This document shows positions 23,089 to 34,143 of a DNA stretch of 64,000 nt, piece by piece; the stretch's first letter is position 1, and each line of letters starts with the position of its first letter. A model generated the notes under the pieces. The model saw only the letters and a program-made list of their open reading frames with translations, was not told where the DNA came from and made no database searches. Source of the stretch: Litsea cubeba (Eukaryota; Streptophyta; Magnoliopsida; Laurales; Lauraceae); NCBI GenBank assembly GCA_012931725.1, contig CM022953.1, positions 28,066,030 through 28,130,029 of the forward strand, in the 5' to 3' direction. The translations under genes were made by a program, and so were the position numbers.

Positions 23089-23479
23089 ACAAGGGTATTT
23101 TGGTCTCAACGAAAAGTAGAAAGGAAAGGAATGGCCATTCCTTCCCATCGCCAATGGAATGACCATTCCTCTACATAAGGGAATGGGATTCTGGAGGTAA
23201 TGGTCAGTCTGCCAATTTTTTGCTAACCAAATGCTGAAATGACCATTCCGTTGGAATGACCTTTCCAATTCGACCTACATTCCAATGAACCAAGCGCTAC
23301 TTGGTTGTAGGTGGGAATGGAACGGAGACTGGAATGAATCTAGAATGGAATAAGGCAGGAATAATCATTACCATTGCATTGTTTGGTATGCTAGAGGAAT
23401 CAACCCGCTGATTCATGTTCCTATGTTTGGTACGCGGGAATGATGCCCGGAATGGAATAAATTTTACATAAGTCTGACC
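23089..23479 (+). repeat. Foldback unit N5 (type B, right end missing)
   Basis: Intact left inverted repeat. The right side runs from 'aagtctgacc' straight into 'ttctccttaataatc', the truncation shared with N3 and N8. Confidence 0.8.
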
Positions 23480-24103
23480 TTCTCCTTAATAATCTCACAA
23501 TAATAATAATAATAATAATGTATAGAATAAATTATTATTATATAGGTGGGGCCCACACAAGTTCTTCTTCTTTATAATCTAATAATAATAATAATAATAA
23601 TAATGTAAAAATTATATTATTATTAAATAGGTGGGGCCCACACAAGTTCTTCTCTTTTATATTCTTATTATAATAATAATAATAATGTATAGATTATATT
23701 AATATTATATAGGTGGGGCCCGCACAAGTTATTCTCCATTATAATCTTTTTATTATAATAATAGTAATTTATAGACTATATTATTATTCTATAGGTGGGG
23801 CCCACACAAGTTCTTCTCCTTTATAATCTTATTATTTTTATAATAATAATATTGTATAGATTATGTTATTATATAGGTGGGGCCCACACAAGTTCTTCTT
23901 CTTTATTATCTTATTATTATAATAATAATAATGTATAGATTATATTATTATTATATAGGTTGGGCCCATACAAATTCTTCTATTTTATAATCCTTTTATA
24001 ATAATAATAATAATAATTTTGATGATGATGTATAGATTATATTATTATTATATAGGTGGGGGCCACACAAGTTCTTCTCTTTTATATTAGTCGTAGATGT
24101 GAA

Positions 24104-24522
24104 ACAAGGGTATTTTTGTCTCAACTAAATGTAGAAAGGAATGGAATGGCCATTCCTTCCCATTCTCAAAGGAATGGCCATTCCTCTACATAAAGGAATG
24201 GGATTCCGAAGGAAATGGTTATTCCGCCAATTTTTTGCGAACCAAAAGCTGTAATGACCATTCCGTTGGATTGACTATTCCATTTCGACCTTCATTACAG
24301 CGAACCTAACGCAGCGTTTGGTTCGATGGAATGGTTGTTGGCGGGAATGGAATGGACACCGGAATGAGTTTGGAATGAAATGAGGCAGAAATAGTCATCA
24401 TCATTCCGGCGTTTGGTACGCTGGAGGAACCAACCCACTTATTCTTATTGCTGCGTTTGGCACGCTGGAATGATGCCCGGAATGGAATAAATTTTACATA
24501 ATTCTGACCAAAATACCCTTGT
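24104..24522 (+). repeat. Foldback unit N6 (type A)
   Basis: Terminal inverted repeats acaagggtatttttgtc and gaccaaaatacccttgt, with a type-A centre containing 'acgcagcgtttggttcg'. Confidence 0.8.
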
Positions 24523-24979
24523 TAGATTATGTATGTAGTATAGTATTATTCTATAGGCGGGGACCACACAAGTTCTTCTCCTTTATAATCTTATTATTAT
24601 AATAATAATAATAATGTACAGATTTTATTATTATATAGGTGGGACCCATACAAGTTCTTCCCCTTTAAAATCTTATAATAATAATAATAATAATAATGTA
24701 TAGATTATATTAATATTATATAGGTGGGGCCCACACAAGTTGTTCTCCATTATAATCTTATTATTATAATAATAATAGTAATTTATAGATTATATAATTA
24801 TTCTATAAGTGGGGCGCACACAAGTTCTTCTCCTTTATAATCTTATTATTATAATAATAATAATGTATAGATTATATTATTATTATATAGGTGTGGCATA
24901 CACAAGTTCTTCTCCTTTATAATCTTATTATAATAATAATAATAATGCATAATAATAATAATAATATTGTATAGATTAT

Positions 24980-25663
24980 TGTTAAGGATTTTGTATATTG
25001 CAATTTGATGGATGCAATAATCATTTTATTCATCATTTGAATTATTCACACATGCATTGATTTTGAAAATTTTGAAATCTTGATTTACACATGCATTGTT
25101 TTAAATCTTGTAAATCTTATGTTTCTTGCATATTCTGATTTTAATCTTGGATGCATTTTATTTGAAAAAGAATTTCTTTTAATCAAGCAAGCCATTGATT
25201 TTAAAGTTTCAAATTATGTTTGGCTTTTTATGTTTCATGATTTTAAAATACATAGAATGCTTTAAAATTATGTTTCCAAGCTTGATTTAGTGGCCCAAAA
25301 ATCCCCAAAGAAAAATACTTTGAATCTTGCAAAAAATGGGATTTTGGTCCCTGGGCCCGGGTCGACCCCTTGTGTAGTCGGTTGACCGAGCCCATGGACT
25401 CGGTCGACCGACCATACAGGTGGTCAACCTAGAAAGTGACCGTTGGGCTACTTTTCAAACGGTCAGATTTTTTACCGTTGAGGCGGGGTCGACTGAGCTA
25501 TCTATGGGGTCGACCGAGGACACGCTTGTACTCACTTTTTGAGTATAAATATGAGTTCATCCCATGAGAAAAATGGTTGAACATTTTGGAGATTCTAAGC
25601 ACTCTTTGAGGAGTTTAGAGAGAAAAAAAAGGGGATGAACTAAGAGAGACCAAGAGGGTCATT
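24980..25663 (+). repeat. 5' LTR of E-plus, left part
   Basis: Matches the E-minus LTRs in inverse orientation (56620-57250 and 62640-63186). It holds a U3 with several GGTCGACC-type palindromes (for example tcggtcgaccga, 25400-25411) followed by a TATA box (gtataaatat, about 25544-25553). The LTR resumes at 37188 after the nested insertion. Confidence 0.85.
25544..25553 (+). promoter_or_regulatory. TATA box of the E-plus 5' LTR
   Basis: gtataaatat, preceded within about 150 bp by a GC-rich block of GTCGAC palindromes in otherwise AT-rich DNA. The same TATA is present in the E-minus 3' LTR but deleted from its 5' LTR. Confidence 0.65.
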
Positions 25664-25668
25664 AGTAA

Positions 25669-26544
25669 TGAAAGAAACTGCGATTCAGATCTGAAATTCA
25701 CTAATGAAGGACGTCCATGGCTGATTTGTAACATAACAGATTTTAAAAATTCTAATTTGGACAACATAAATCAGCCATATAGATCGCTTAATAACTCCAT
25801 GAATTCATGACCAACAAGTGTATAATTAAAGGAGATTCAAGAAGACTATTACCTTGAAGATTTGTAGACTTCAAATCTCTGAAAAAATAGATCCAAAGGG
25901 CCAAACTCAGACTTGCAATTAGTAAACAACTTGCTGGAATTTTCTGCAGTAGAATTGCCTTTGATCATCTTCTCTATTTCACTTCCAAATCTATTGGCTA
26001 AGATGGTGGGATCTTAATCTAGATTTCTAGATGGGTTTTGAGAACTATTTTCTATGGAAAAAATCTCAGACCTTGTGCTCTCATCAATGAAGAAGAGGGC
26101 TGGACGTGTGGAACTTTGTAGCATGGGGATGATGTGTAGGACGTCCAAGGGGGCTTCCTCCTTTTTATAAAAAATCTTTGGAATGGCTTTCCTTAAAAAC
26201 TATCTCTTCTAATTCTCATAAATGTCCTAAAAGGAAAGTATAATCTATAGATATATTTCCTTATAGAAACACTCCAATTAGAAAAGGAAACTAAAGGAAC
26301 ATCCCACAAACTTTGGCAATTAGTAATCCTAGTTGTACAACACTTACTAATTTAAGTTTCTAATTCAGAAAGGAAACTTTCTTATAGGAATACTAATCCA
26401 AAGAGGAGTCCAACCTTCCAAGTAGAGAGACCTACTCAAAGTTGGAAACCTTACCCATGGAATTCCCATTATGGACGTCCCACATACTAACGCACACCAT
26501 GGCCCACAAATAATTTATCTAGAATTAAATTCATGTATGCCATC
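25669..26544 (-). repeat. Solo LTR of the Copia-B family, first part (minus orientation)
   Basis: Reverse complement of the last ~880 bp of the Copia-B LTR, starting tgaaagaaactgcgattc. With 36037-37182 it makes one LTR with no internal region. The 5-bp duplication agtaa (25664-25668 and 37183-37187) shows it was an independent insertion into the E-plus LTR, reduced to a solo LTR by LTR-LTR recombination. Copia-B later split it at 26544. Confidence 0.92.
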
Positions 26545-28432
26545 TGTTGGGATTGGTGTATGCCCTAAAGCCCACTAGCTGCACTCTCATCTTTTGTTAC
26601 TGGATATTTACTGGTTATTTAATGGAATGACTCTTTTCTCTTTAAACATGTATATATGTATGGTTGTGTAAGGCCCATTGTTTCTAGTAAATGAATTAGG
26701 TGTGTAGCGGCTACACACAGATAGGTCTGACCCATGGACACTGGAAACAATAAAATTGTTCATAACTGAAAGATGGAGTTGGGCACTTCATCTTGGTATA
26801 AGTTATAGTGAGAGACTCTCCTGTATTCAGGGTGACTTACCTAAGTCATGGGAGGACTTTCCCGGATTTATCTCATTAGTGCATATGCAATGCATTGAAC
26901 AGGACCATTGTAGGTGTGATCTCTAAAATAGTACTATCACTGAGAGAGATCAAGCCACCTCATGCTACTGAGTGACCGGTGCTCTTAATCTTGAGCATTT
27001 GTGGATGAACTGACGAAGTCAAGTTCTTGTGCTTTAATTCACTATGGGTGAGATTCTTTTCATGGGTCAACAGCTCTGTGTTTTGGGTACTCGGACTTGA
27101 TCAGTTGGGACGTGCAGATGCAATAAAGAATCTATGCCATCTAATGATGGAATGATCGTCCCCTTAGAATTATCCGATTGATCATCAAAATCTAATATCT
27201 TAGTATATGGATGTTCCATATGGATATTGAACTTGTGGGTCGCTCCCTGGATCAAAAGAATAATATCCGGATGATGATTAAGTTAAGGATATGAAGTTCT
27301 AAGGTTTAGATGTAATCGAGAGGGTTGATAGTACATTGGATAACCTGACTTGATTATGGATGTTACATAGAGGGGCATTCAGGTCATTACACTTAGTAGG
27401 TCGAAGACAACTGTCATTTTCTGACGAGCTTATTATATTATATATTTGTCCCTGAAGTTCAACCATAACTCTTTAGTGGAATGAGTTAAGGTTAAAATGG
27501 TCTTAATGTTGCTATGGGTTTAGCATGAACATTTTGGTCATTTTGGGAGCCAAGGGCAAATATGTCTTTTGGTCCCTTCTCTAGTCACTTTCCAAGACTT
27601 GCATGGTTTCCTAAAATGTTTAGATGACATATGGTTGAATTATTTTAGTGGAAAAATAATTTTGAGTTTAAATTCAAATAGGCCTTTGATGGCATACATG
27701 AATTTAATTCTAGATAAATTATTTGTGGGCCATGGTGTGCATTAGTATGTGGGACGTCCATAATGGGAATTCCATGAGTAAGGTTTTCAATTTTGAGTAG
27801 GTCTCTCTACTTGGAAGGTTGGACTCCTCTTTGGATTAGTATTCCTATAAGAAAGTTTCCTTTTTGAATTAGAAACTTAAATTAGTAAGTGTTCTGTAAC
27901 TAGGATTACTAATTGCCAAAGTTTCTATAAAAAAGAGGAGGCTTCTCCCCTTGGACGTCCATAATAAAAAAGAGAGCAATATCCCACACGTCCAGCCCCT
28001 TTTACTTCTTCTTTGAAGATAGTTCAAGGTCTGAGATTTTTTCCATAGAAAAAAGTTCTCAAAACCCATCTAGAAACCTAGATTAAGATCCCACCATCTT
28101 AGCCAATCAGATTTGGAAGTGAGATAGAGAAGAAGATCAAAAGCAACTCTACTGCAGAAATTTCCAGCAAGTTGTTTGCTAATTGCAAGTCTGAGTTCGG
28201 CCCTTTGGATCTATTATTTCAGAGATTTGAAGTCTACAAATCATCAAGGTAATAGTCTTCTTGAATCTCCTTTAATTATACACTTATTGGTCATGAATTC
28301 ATGGAGTTATTAAGCGATCAACATGGCTGATTTATGCTGCCAAGATCAGATTTTTTAAAACCTGTTTTGTTACAAATCAGCCATGGACGTCCTTCCTTAG
28401 TGATGTGCAGATCTGAATTGCAGTTTCTTTCA
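26545..28432 (+). repeat. 5' LTR of Copia-B
   Basis: TG...CA-bounded, starts tgttgggattggtgtatgc and ends gcagtttctttca. It is the same length as the 3' LTR. Open frames inside it (for example 27067-27255 minus) recur in each LTR copy and are not genes. Confidence 0.95.
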
Positions 28433-30183
28433 GTGGTATCAGAGCCACTCCATGTGAAATCATGATCCCATGTTGTGTTTAATTAATCCTAGATTGATTA
28501 TGGGCATGGTGGCACCCTACTAAAGTTATATTAAGATGCATGTTGTGTGCAAGTTTCATTAACAATGCTGGAATTTATTTTCTAGATTTGTTTAATGATG
28601 CACATAGTGTTTTGCATGCACTAACCTCTTTGTTTGCAGCCATATATTGCATCCTTGATGGTTCGCATGATTGTTATGTGGATTTGGATGTTTTTTTATT
28701 AGTTAGAAAGTGTACGATTGCGCGTTTAGCAATCATAGGAAGTTGTAATTCTTTCTTTACTTTTATTCCAACTAGTCTTGATGTAAGCTTTCTTAAAAAG
28801 CATAGGTATCTCCAATGTAATTTGGGGTTTTGTTTTTTATGGGTTTGCTTGTATAAATTTAATTTATTGGAACAAGAAAAAAGAAGAAAGTTTCAAGCAA
28901 GATAGGTTGCAAGTAACCGGATTCCTTAGTGGTGGAGGAGACAAGACTTCTTGGTGCAAGATGAGATCTATTTTTGATGTCCTAGTTCGATAAGGATTAG
29001 AAGTCCGAAGAGCAGGGAGCCATCAAGGATTGCATACTTTTACTTGCTCTTATATATGGAATGCATGGATGAATGCTTTATATAATTGCTATAATTGTCA
29101 CCTAGAAACATGGCCACCATTAGGTTCTAAAATTGGCATCTTTTTATATTGGATTGTTTTTTAGTTTGGCTAATTGTTTTAAACAGAACTTAGACCAGCA
29201 CCTTCTATTTTGTCTAACGTTTAAAATTGGATAGGGTTTAGTTTATCTTGGTACCCTTGGTTTACAAAAGAGGCTAAACTAAAATCTAATTAGATGCTAC
29301 CTATGGGTTCCCGTAACCCAAGTTAGGTTTTTGATTCTTCAAAGGGATTTTCTCAAATGTTTTAAAGCAAAGGTTATTTATTTTTAAGATGACTTAAGTC
29401 ATTGAGTCATAAATTTAATTAACCAAGTTTGCTAGATTTAAAAGAGCTTTTGAGTAAACAATGTAAAGGTCAAATAGTATAAACCCTATTGATAAATAAT
29501 CAAGTGGGAGAGGGGTTTTTGGAAAGACCCCACGGCCTTCCATTTTCGGTTCATGTTATCTCATTAAGGTGTTAGTAGGAGCGGCCACCCCTTCGGTGGA
29601 GTTTTTTACCAAAGACCGCTTTGATGGGTTAATGGGTGAACTAATGTGAATATTCATAATGAGGTGTTAGTAGGAGCGGCCATCCCTTCGGTGGAGTTCT
29701 TTACTAAAGATCACTTCTATAGAATGTCAATGAAGTATTGGTGGGAGCGGCCATCCCTTCGGTGGAGTTCTTTACTAAAGTTCACTTCTAGAATGGATAA
29801 AAGTCACTTCCCTTCGGAGGACTTAAATCATAGACATTCTGGGAAATTTCATAAGAAATGGTAAAACACTTGACATAAGACGGTAATGACCTCTCCCTGG
29901 GAGTTAAGAGTTATTTGTCATATGAGGCCAAACCAATCAGTGATTCGATTACCACTGGATATGTGTATCCAGATAGTGATAATCCAAATAAGCATACCTT
30001 AATTCAACGTGACTGTAGGCTCGGCCATCCCTTCGATGGAGGGTCTATGAGGAGGTTGAAACACTGATACATTATGATTAGGGTTAAATAATGTAAAAAG
30101 TTTTGTGCTTTGTTTTTCCTTTTATAACAAGCACCATATGCATATTACAAATATATTGCCTGTCTAATTATAAACCGTTTCAT
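28433..30183 (+). other. Copia-B leader with ~90-bp hairpin repeats
   Basis: About 1.75 kb between PBS and gag without a supported gene. A 121-residue frame (28540-28905) resembles no retroelement protein. At 29568-29800 three tandem copies carry 'agcggccatcccttcggtgg' then 'agttctttactaaag'; a fourth, weaker copy lies near 30018. The core can fold as a short stem (ccacc with ggtgg around ccttc in the first copy). This could be a packaging or translation-control region, but that is inference. Confidence 0.6.
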
Positions 30184-30195
30184 ATGCAGAGAGAG

Positions 30196-31455
30196 ATGGG
30201 TAAAGATTCTTTTAGTCCGTTGATGTGCATTCTTCATGAGAACAAACTGACTGGACCTAATTACGTAGATTGGAAGAGAAATCTTGACATAGTACTCACT
30301 GCTGAGGAGTACAAGTATGTCTTGATGGAAACCTATCCTGATATTAATGCTAATTCTACTGATGACCAGTTAGAGGCTGAGAGGAAATGGAATAAAGTGA
30401 ATAGCATGGCTAAATTCTATATGCTTGCTTCCATGTCCAACGTGTTGCAAACACAGCACGAGCATATGGACACAGCCTATGAAATCATGATGTCCTTATC
30501 TGAGATGTTTGCAGACAAGAGCAGGGCAGCTAGGCAAGTTGCTATAAGGACTATCATGAATACTAGGTTGGCTGAGGGAACAGCTGTTAGAGAGTATATG
30601 CTCAAGCTGATGGATTGTTTCAATATAGCTGAGATTCTAGGGGCTGAGATTGATGTAGAGAGTCAAACTGATATGATTCTCGAAACTCTACCGGACTCTT
30701 TCAATCAGTTCAAGCTCAATTTCAATATGAGCAAGATGGACATGACTCTATCTGAGTTAATGAAAGAACTCCAGGCGGCGGAGGCTATCATGAAGCCCAA
30801 AGCCCAAGCTCACTTTTTCCAGTCTTCCTCTAAACTAAACCCGAAATGGAAGAAGTTCAAGAAGAAGCAGAATAAAGGAAAAGGGCAGAAAAAGGACAAT
30901 ACTGGCAAAAATAATGACAAGGGTACAGATGGAAAGCCCAAAGGGAAATGCTTCAAGTGTGGCCTCAAAGGTCATTGGAAGAAAGATTGTCCTAAGTTGC
31001 TAGCCTCAGTTAAGAAAGGTACATCTTTTTCATACTACATTGAAACTTGTCTAGTGGTTGATTCTACTGATTCATGGATAGTAGATTCAGGAGCCACTAA
31101 TCATATCTGCAATTCATTGCAGGGGCTTCAGATAATACAGAAGATTGAGAAAGGAGAGTTTGCCTTTAGAGTTGGAACTGGAGCTAAAGTTTGGGCAGTT
31201 GCAGTAGGAGTTGTTACCTTACATTTTCCATGTGATAAGATATTAGTTTTAAATAATTTTTTCTATGTTCCGGACATGAGGAAGAATTTAATTTCAGTTT
31301 CCAGACTCATTGAATTTAATTATTCAATTTCTTTCCATTCTGGTGTTGATATCAGTAGAGATGGAAATATTATATGTTCCGGTAGAATGCATGACAACTT
31401 ATTTTATATATATCCTATTGCTCCCACACTGCATAATGTACAACAAGAAAACTGA
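30196..31455 (+). CDS. Copia-B gag and protease (first part of the polyprotein)
   Basis: Open frame from MGKDSFSPLM; an in-frame ATG also lies at 30184. Gag domain: LTGPNYVDWKRNLDIVL near the start and a conserved helical core (ARQVAIRTIMNTRLAEG, VREYMLKLMDCF). A Lys-rich segment and one CCHC zinc knuckle (CFKCGLKGHWKKDC) follow, then the aspartic protease site WIVDSGATNHIC. The frame ends at TGA 31453-31455, but pol follows in the same frame, so the TGA is probably a nonsense mutation (for example from CGA) in a single gag-pol frame typical of copia elements. Confidence 0.9.
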   Translation: MGKDSFSPLMCILHENKLTGPNYVDWKRNLDIVLTAEEYKYVLMETYPDINANSTDDQLEAERKWNKVNSMAKFYMLASMSNVLQTQHEHMDTAYEIMMSLSEMFADKSRAARQVAIRTIMNTRLAEGTAVREYMLKLMDCFNIAEILGAEIDVESQTDMILETLPDSFNQFKLNFNMSKMDMTLSELMKELQAAEAIMKPKAQAHFFQSSSKLNPKWKKFKKKQNKGKGQKKDNTGKNNDKGTDGKPKGKCFKCGLKGHWKKDCPKLLASVKKGTSFSYYIETCLVVDSTDSWIVDSGATNHICNSLQGLQIIQKIEKGEFAFRVGTGAKVWAVAVGVVTLHFPCDKILVLNNFFYVPDMRKNLISVSRLIEFNYSISFHSGVDISRDGNIICSGRMHDNLFYIYPIAPTLHNVQQEN

Positions 31456-34129
31456 ACTTCCCTTAAAAGGAAGGTATCTTCAATCAATGACACATATCTT
31501 TGGCACTTACGTTTGGGTCACATTAACCTAAAATGGATTCAGAGGTTGGTAGAAGATGGGCCTTTGAGCTCATTAGATTTCGAACCTTTTCCTCAGTGCA
31601 AATCTTGTCTCAAGGGAAAGATGACCAAAAGGTCATTCTCTGGAAAGGGACTAAGGTCAAAGGAGTTGTTAGAATTGATTCACACTGATGTGTGTGGTCC
31701 TATGAACAAACCGGCTCGAGGAGTGTATGAGTATTACATCACCTTCACTGATGATTACTCTAGGTATGGATATGTGTACTTAATGCGACGCAAGTATGAG
31801 GCGTTTGATAAATTCAAGCAATTCAAGGCTGAGGCGGAGTTACAACTAGGGAAACATATCAAAGCCCTTCGATCTGATCGAGGTGGCGAGTACCTCCTGG
31901 GTGAGTTCAAAGAGTACCTCACACAACATGGGATTGTGTCTCAGTTGTCTGCACCGGGTACACCCCAACAAAATGGTGTAGTGGAGAGAAGAAACCGTAC
32001 CCTTCTTGATATGGTAAGGTCCATGATGAGTCATGCAACCCTACCTATATCTTTTTGAGGATATGCCCTAGAAGCAGCAGCATACATTTTAAATCTGGTA
32101 CTTTCTAAATCAGTACCTAGGACACCGCAAGAAATGTGGACAGGTCGAAAACCTAGTTTAAGACATATCCACATTTGGGGTTGTCCGGCCTATGTACTGA
32201 ATGATAAAGCTACCAAGCTGGAACCCAGATCGGAAATGTGCTACTTCATTGGGTATCCTAAGGGAACGAGAGGTGGCATCTTTTATCATCCAAAGGAGCA
32301 AAAGTGCTTATCAGCACTCATGCTAGATACTTGGAGGATGATTGTATGATGAACTAAGAGCTTAGTTGTAAAGAAACCCTTGAGCAGATTCTTCCGGGAT
32401 CTCCTATAACATTTGTACCAGATCCTGAGACAGTAGATGAACGAGATATTCCTTTTAACACTCCGGAGCCTCGTCGTAGTGGGAGAATTTCTAGACAGCT
32501 AGAAAGATAACTAGGAGTGTCTTTTAAGACAGACTCTGAAGATCTGGTTGAGGATCCTACTAGTTATGATGAAGCAGTAACGGATATAAATGCTGACATG
32601 TGGCAGCAAGCGATGAAATCTGAAATGGATTCTTTGTATTCCAATCAAGTCTGGGAACTTGTAGATGCACCTGAAGGGATTAAACCCATAGGGTGCAAGT
32701 GGATCTACAAGAAGAAGAGAGGAGTGGATGGAAAGGTGGAAACCTTCAAAGCAAGACTGGTGGCGAAAGGATATACTCAGAAAGAAGGTATCGATTATGA
32801 GGAAACCTTTTCACCAGTGGCTATGCTTAAGTCCATAAGGATTCTCTTGGCCATCGCATGTCATTATGACTACGAGATATGGCAAATGGATGTCAAGACA
32901 ACTTTTTTTAATGGAAGTCTTGACGAATGCATCTACATGATGCAACCAGAGGGCTTCATTGCTAGTGGCCAAGATAACATGGTTTGTAAACTTAAGAAGT
33001 ACATTTATGGACTTAAGCAAGCATCTAAAGCATGGAACATCAAGTTTAATCAGGCAGTCAAATCTTTTGGCTTTGATCAAAACATTGATGAACCATGTGT
33101 GTATAAGAAAGGAAGTGGAAAAGCAGTTGCATTTTTAGTTCTGTATGTAGATGACATATTGCTCATTGGAAATGATGTAGGTATATTGTCATCCACAAAG
33201 GTTTGGTTATCCTCTCAATTTCAGATGAAGGATTTGGGTGAGGCCAGCTATATCTTAGGGATCAAGCTTTTGCGTGATCGCAAGAATAAGATGTTAGCCT
33301 TATCCTAATCTTCATATATTGAGAAGATATTGGTCAAGTTTAACATGCATGACTCCAAGAAGGGCTTGCTACCTTCTAGACATGGAGTACCACTGTCTCG
33401 AGATCAATGTCCAAAGACATCTAAAGAGATAGAGAGCATGAAGAGAGTTCCATATGCATCCGCTGTTGGAAGCCTCATGTATGCTATGTTATGTACTAGA
33501 CCAGATATTTGCTTTTCCGTTGGCATGGTTAGCAAATATCAGTCAAACCCTGGACCTATGCATTGGACAGTAGTTAAGCATATATTCAAGTATCTTCGGA
33601 GAACGAAAGATTATATGCTAACCTTTCGAGCAGATGATCTAACGCCTTTGGCGTATACAGACTCTGATTTCCAATCTGATAGAGATGCCAGAAAGTCTAC
33701 TTCAGGATACGTCTTTACTCTGTCAGGAGGGGCTATATCATGGAGGAGTGTCAAGCAATCCTGTACTGCTGATTCTACCATGGAAGCAGAGTATGTGGCG
33801 GCATCGGAAGCTGCGAAGGAAGCAGTATGGCTCAGAAAATTCCTATTGGAATTAGGAGTTGTTCCTGCAGTGCAAAAACCGATTGTTATGTACTGCGATA
33901 ACACTGGTGCTGTAGCACAGTGCAAAGAGCCCAGGAATACAAGAAAGGCAAGCACATTCAGAGAAAGTACCACTTGATCCGGGAATTCATTTAGGATGGA
34001 GAAATAGTGGTGGAGCATATTGCCTCAGCGAATAACTTAGCTAACCCATTCACTAAGACTCTTACTGAGAAAGTCTTTACTTATCATGTTGAGTCTATGG
34101 GTGTTAGGTTAGGAAGTAGTGATCTTTAG
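31456..34129 (+). pseudogene. Copia-B integrase, reverse transcriptase and RNase H (broken)
   Basis: Integrase: zinc region WHLRLGHIN ... CKSCLKGK and catalytic D-D-E in HTDVCGPM, ALRSDRGGEY and TPQQNGVVERRNRT. RT: VWELVDAPEGIKPIGCKW, KARLVAKGYTQ, and the catalytic LVLYVDDILLIG at about 33140. RNase H: YTDSDFQSD, STMEAEYVAASEA, and the expected C-terminal GVRLGSSDL before TAG 34127-34129. Interruptions: TGA 32056-32058 in place of a conserved Trp, a frameshift near 32303, TAA near 32355 and 32508, TAA 33306-33308, a frameshift near 33940, and one TAG near 33991. Lineage within copia (Tork-like?) is not firm. Confidence 0.92.
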
Positions 34130-34143
34130 TGCAAGTGGGAGTT

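Larger units (their letters stand above)
21491..24979. repeat. Compound foldback/AT-repeat array, segment 2
   Basis: Array sequence resumes immediately after the Tat element with the duplicated ataat. It contains foldback units N4-N6 separated by ~80-bp AT-rich repeats with (ATA)n and (GAT)n runs. There is no gene. It ends at the attat duplication of the E-plus element. Confidence 0.9.

Noticed and set aside
27067..27255. A 62-residue frame found three times (27067, 34666, 36470)
   Set aside because: It is the same LTR segment in the two Copia-B LTRs and the solo LTR, and is copied only because the LTR is.
28540..28905. 121-residue frame in the Copia-B leader
   Set aside because: No similarity to retroelement or host proteins that I recognise, AT-biased composition, and location in the untranslated leader.
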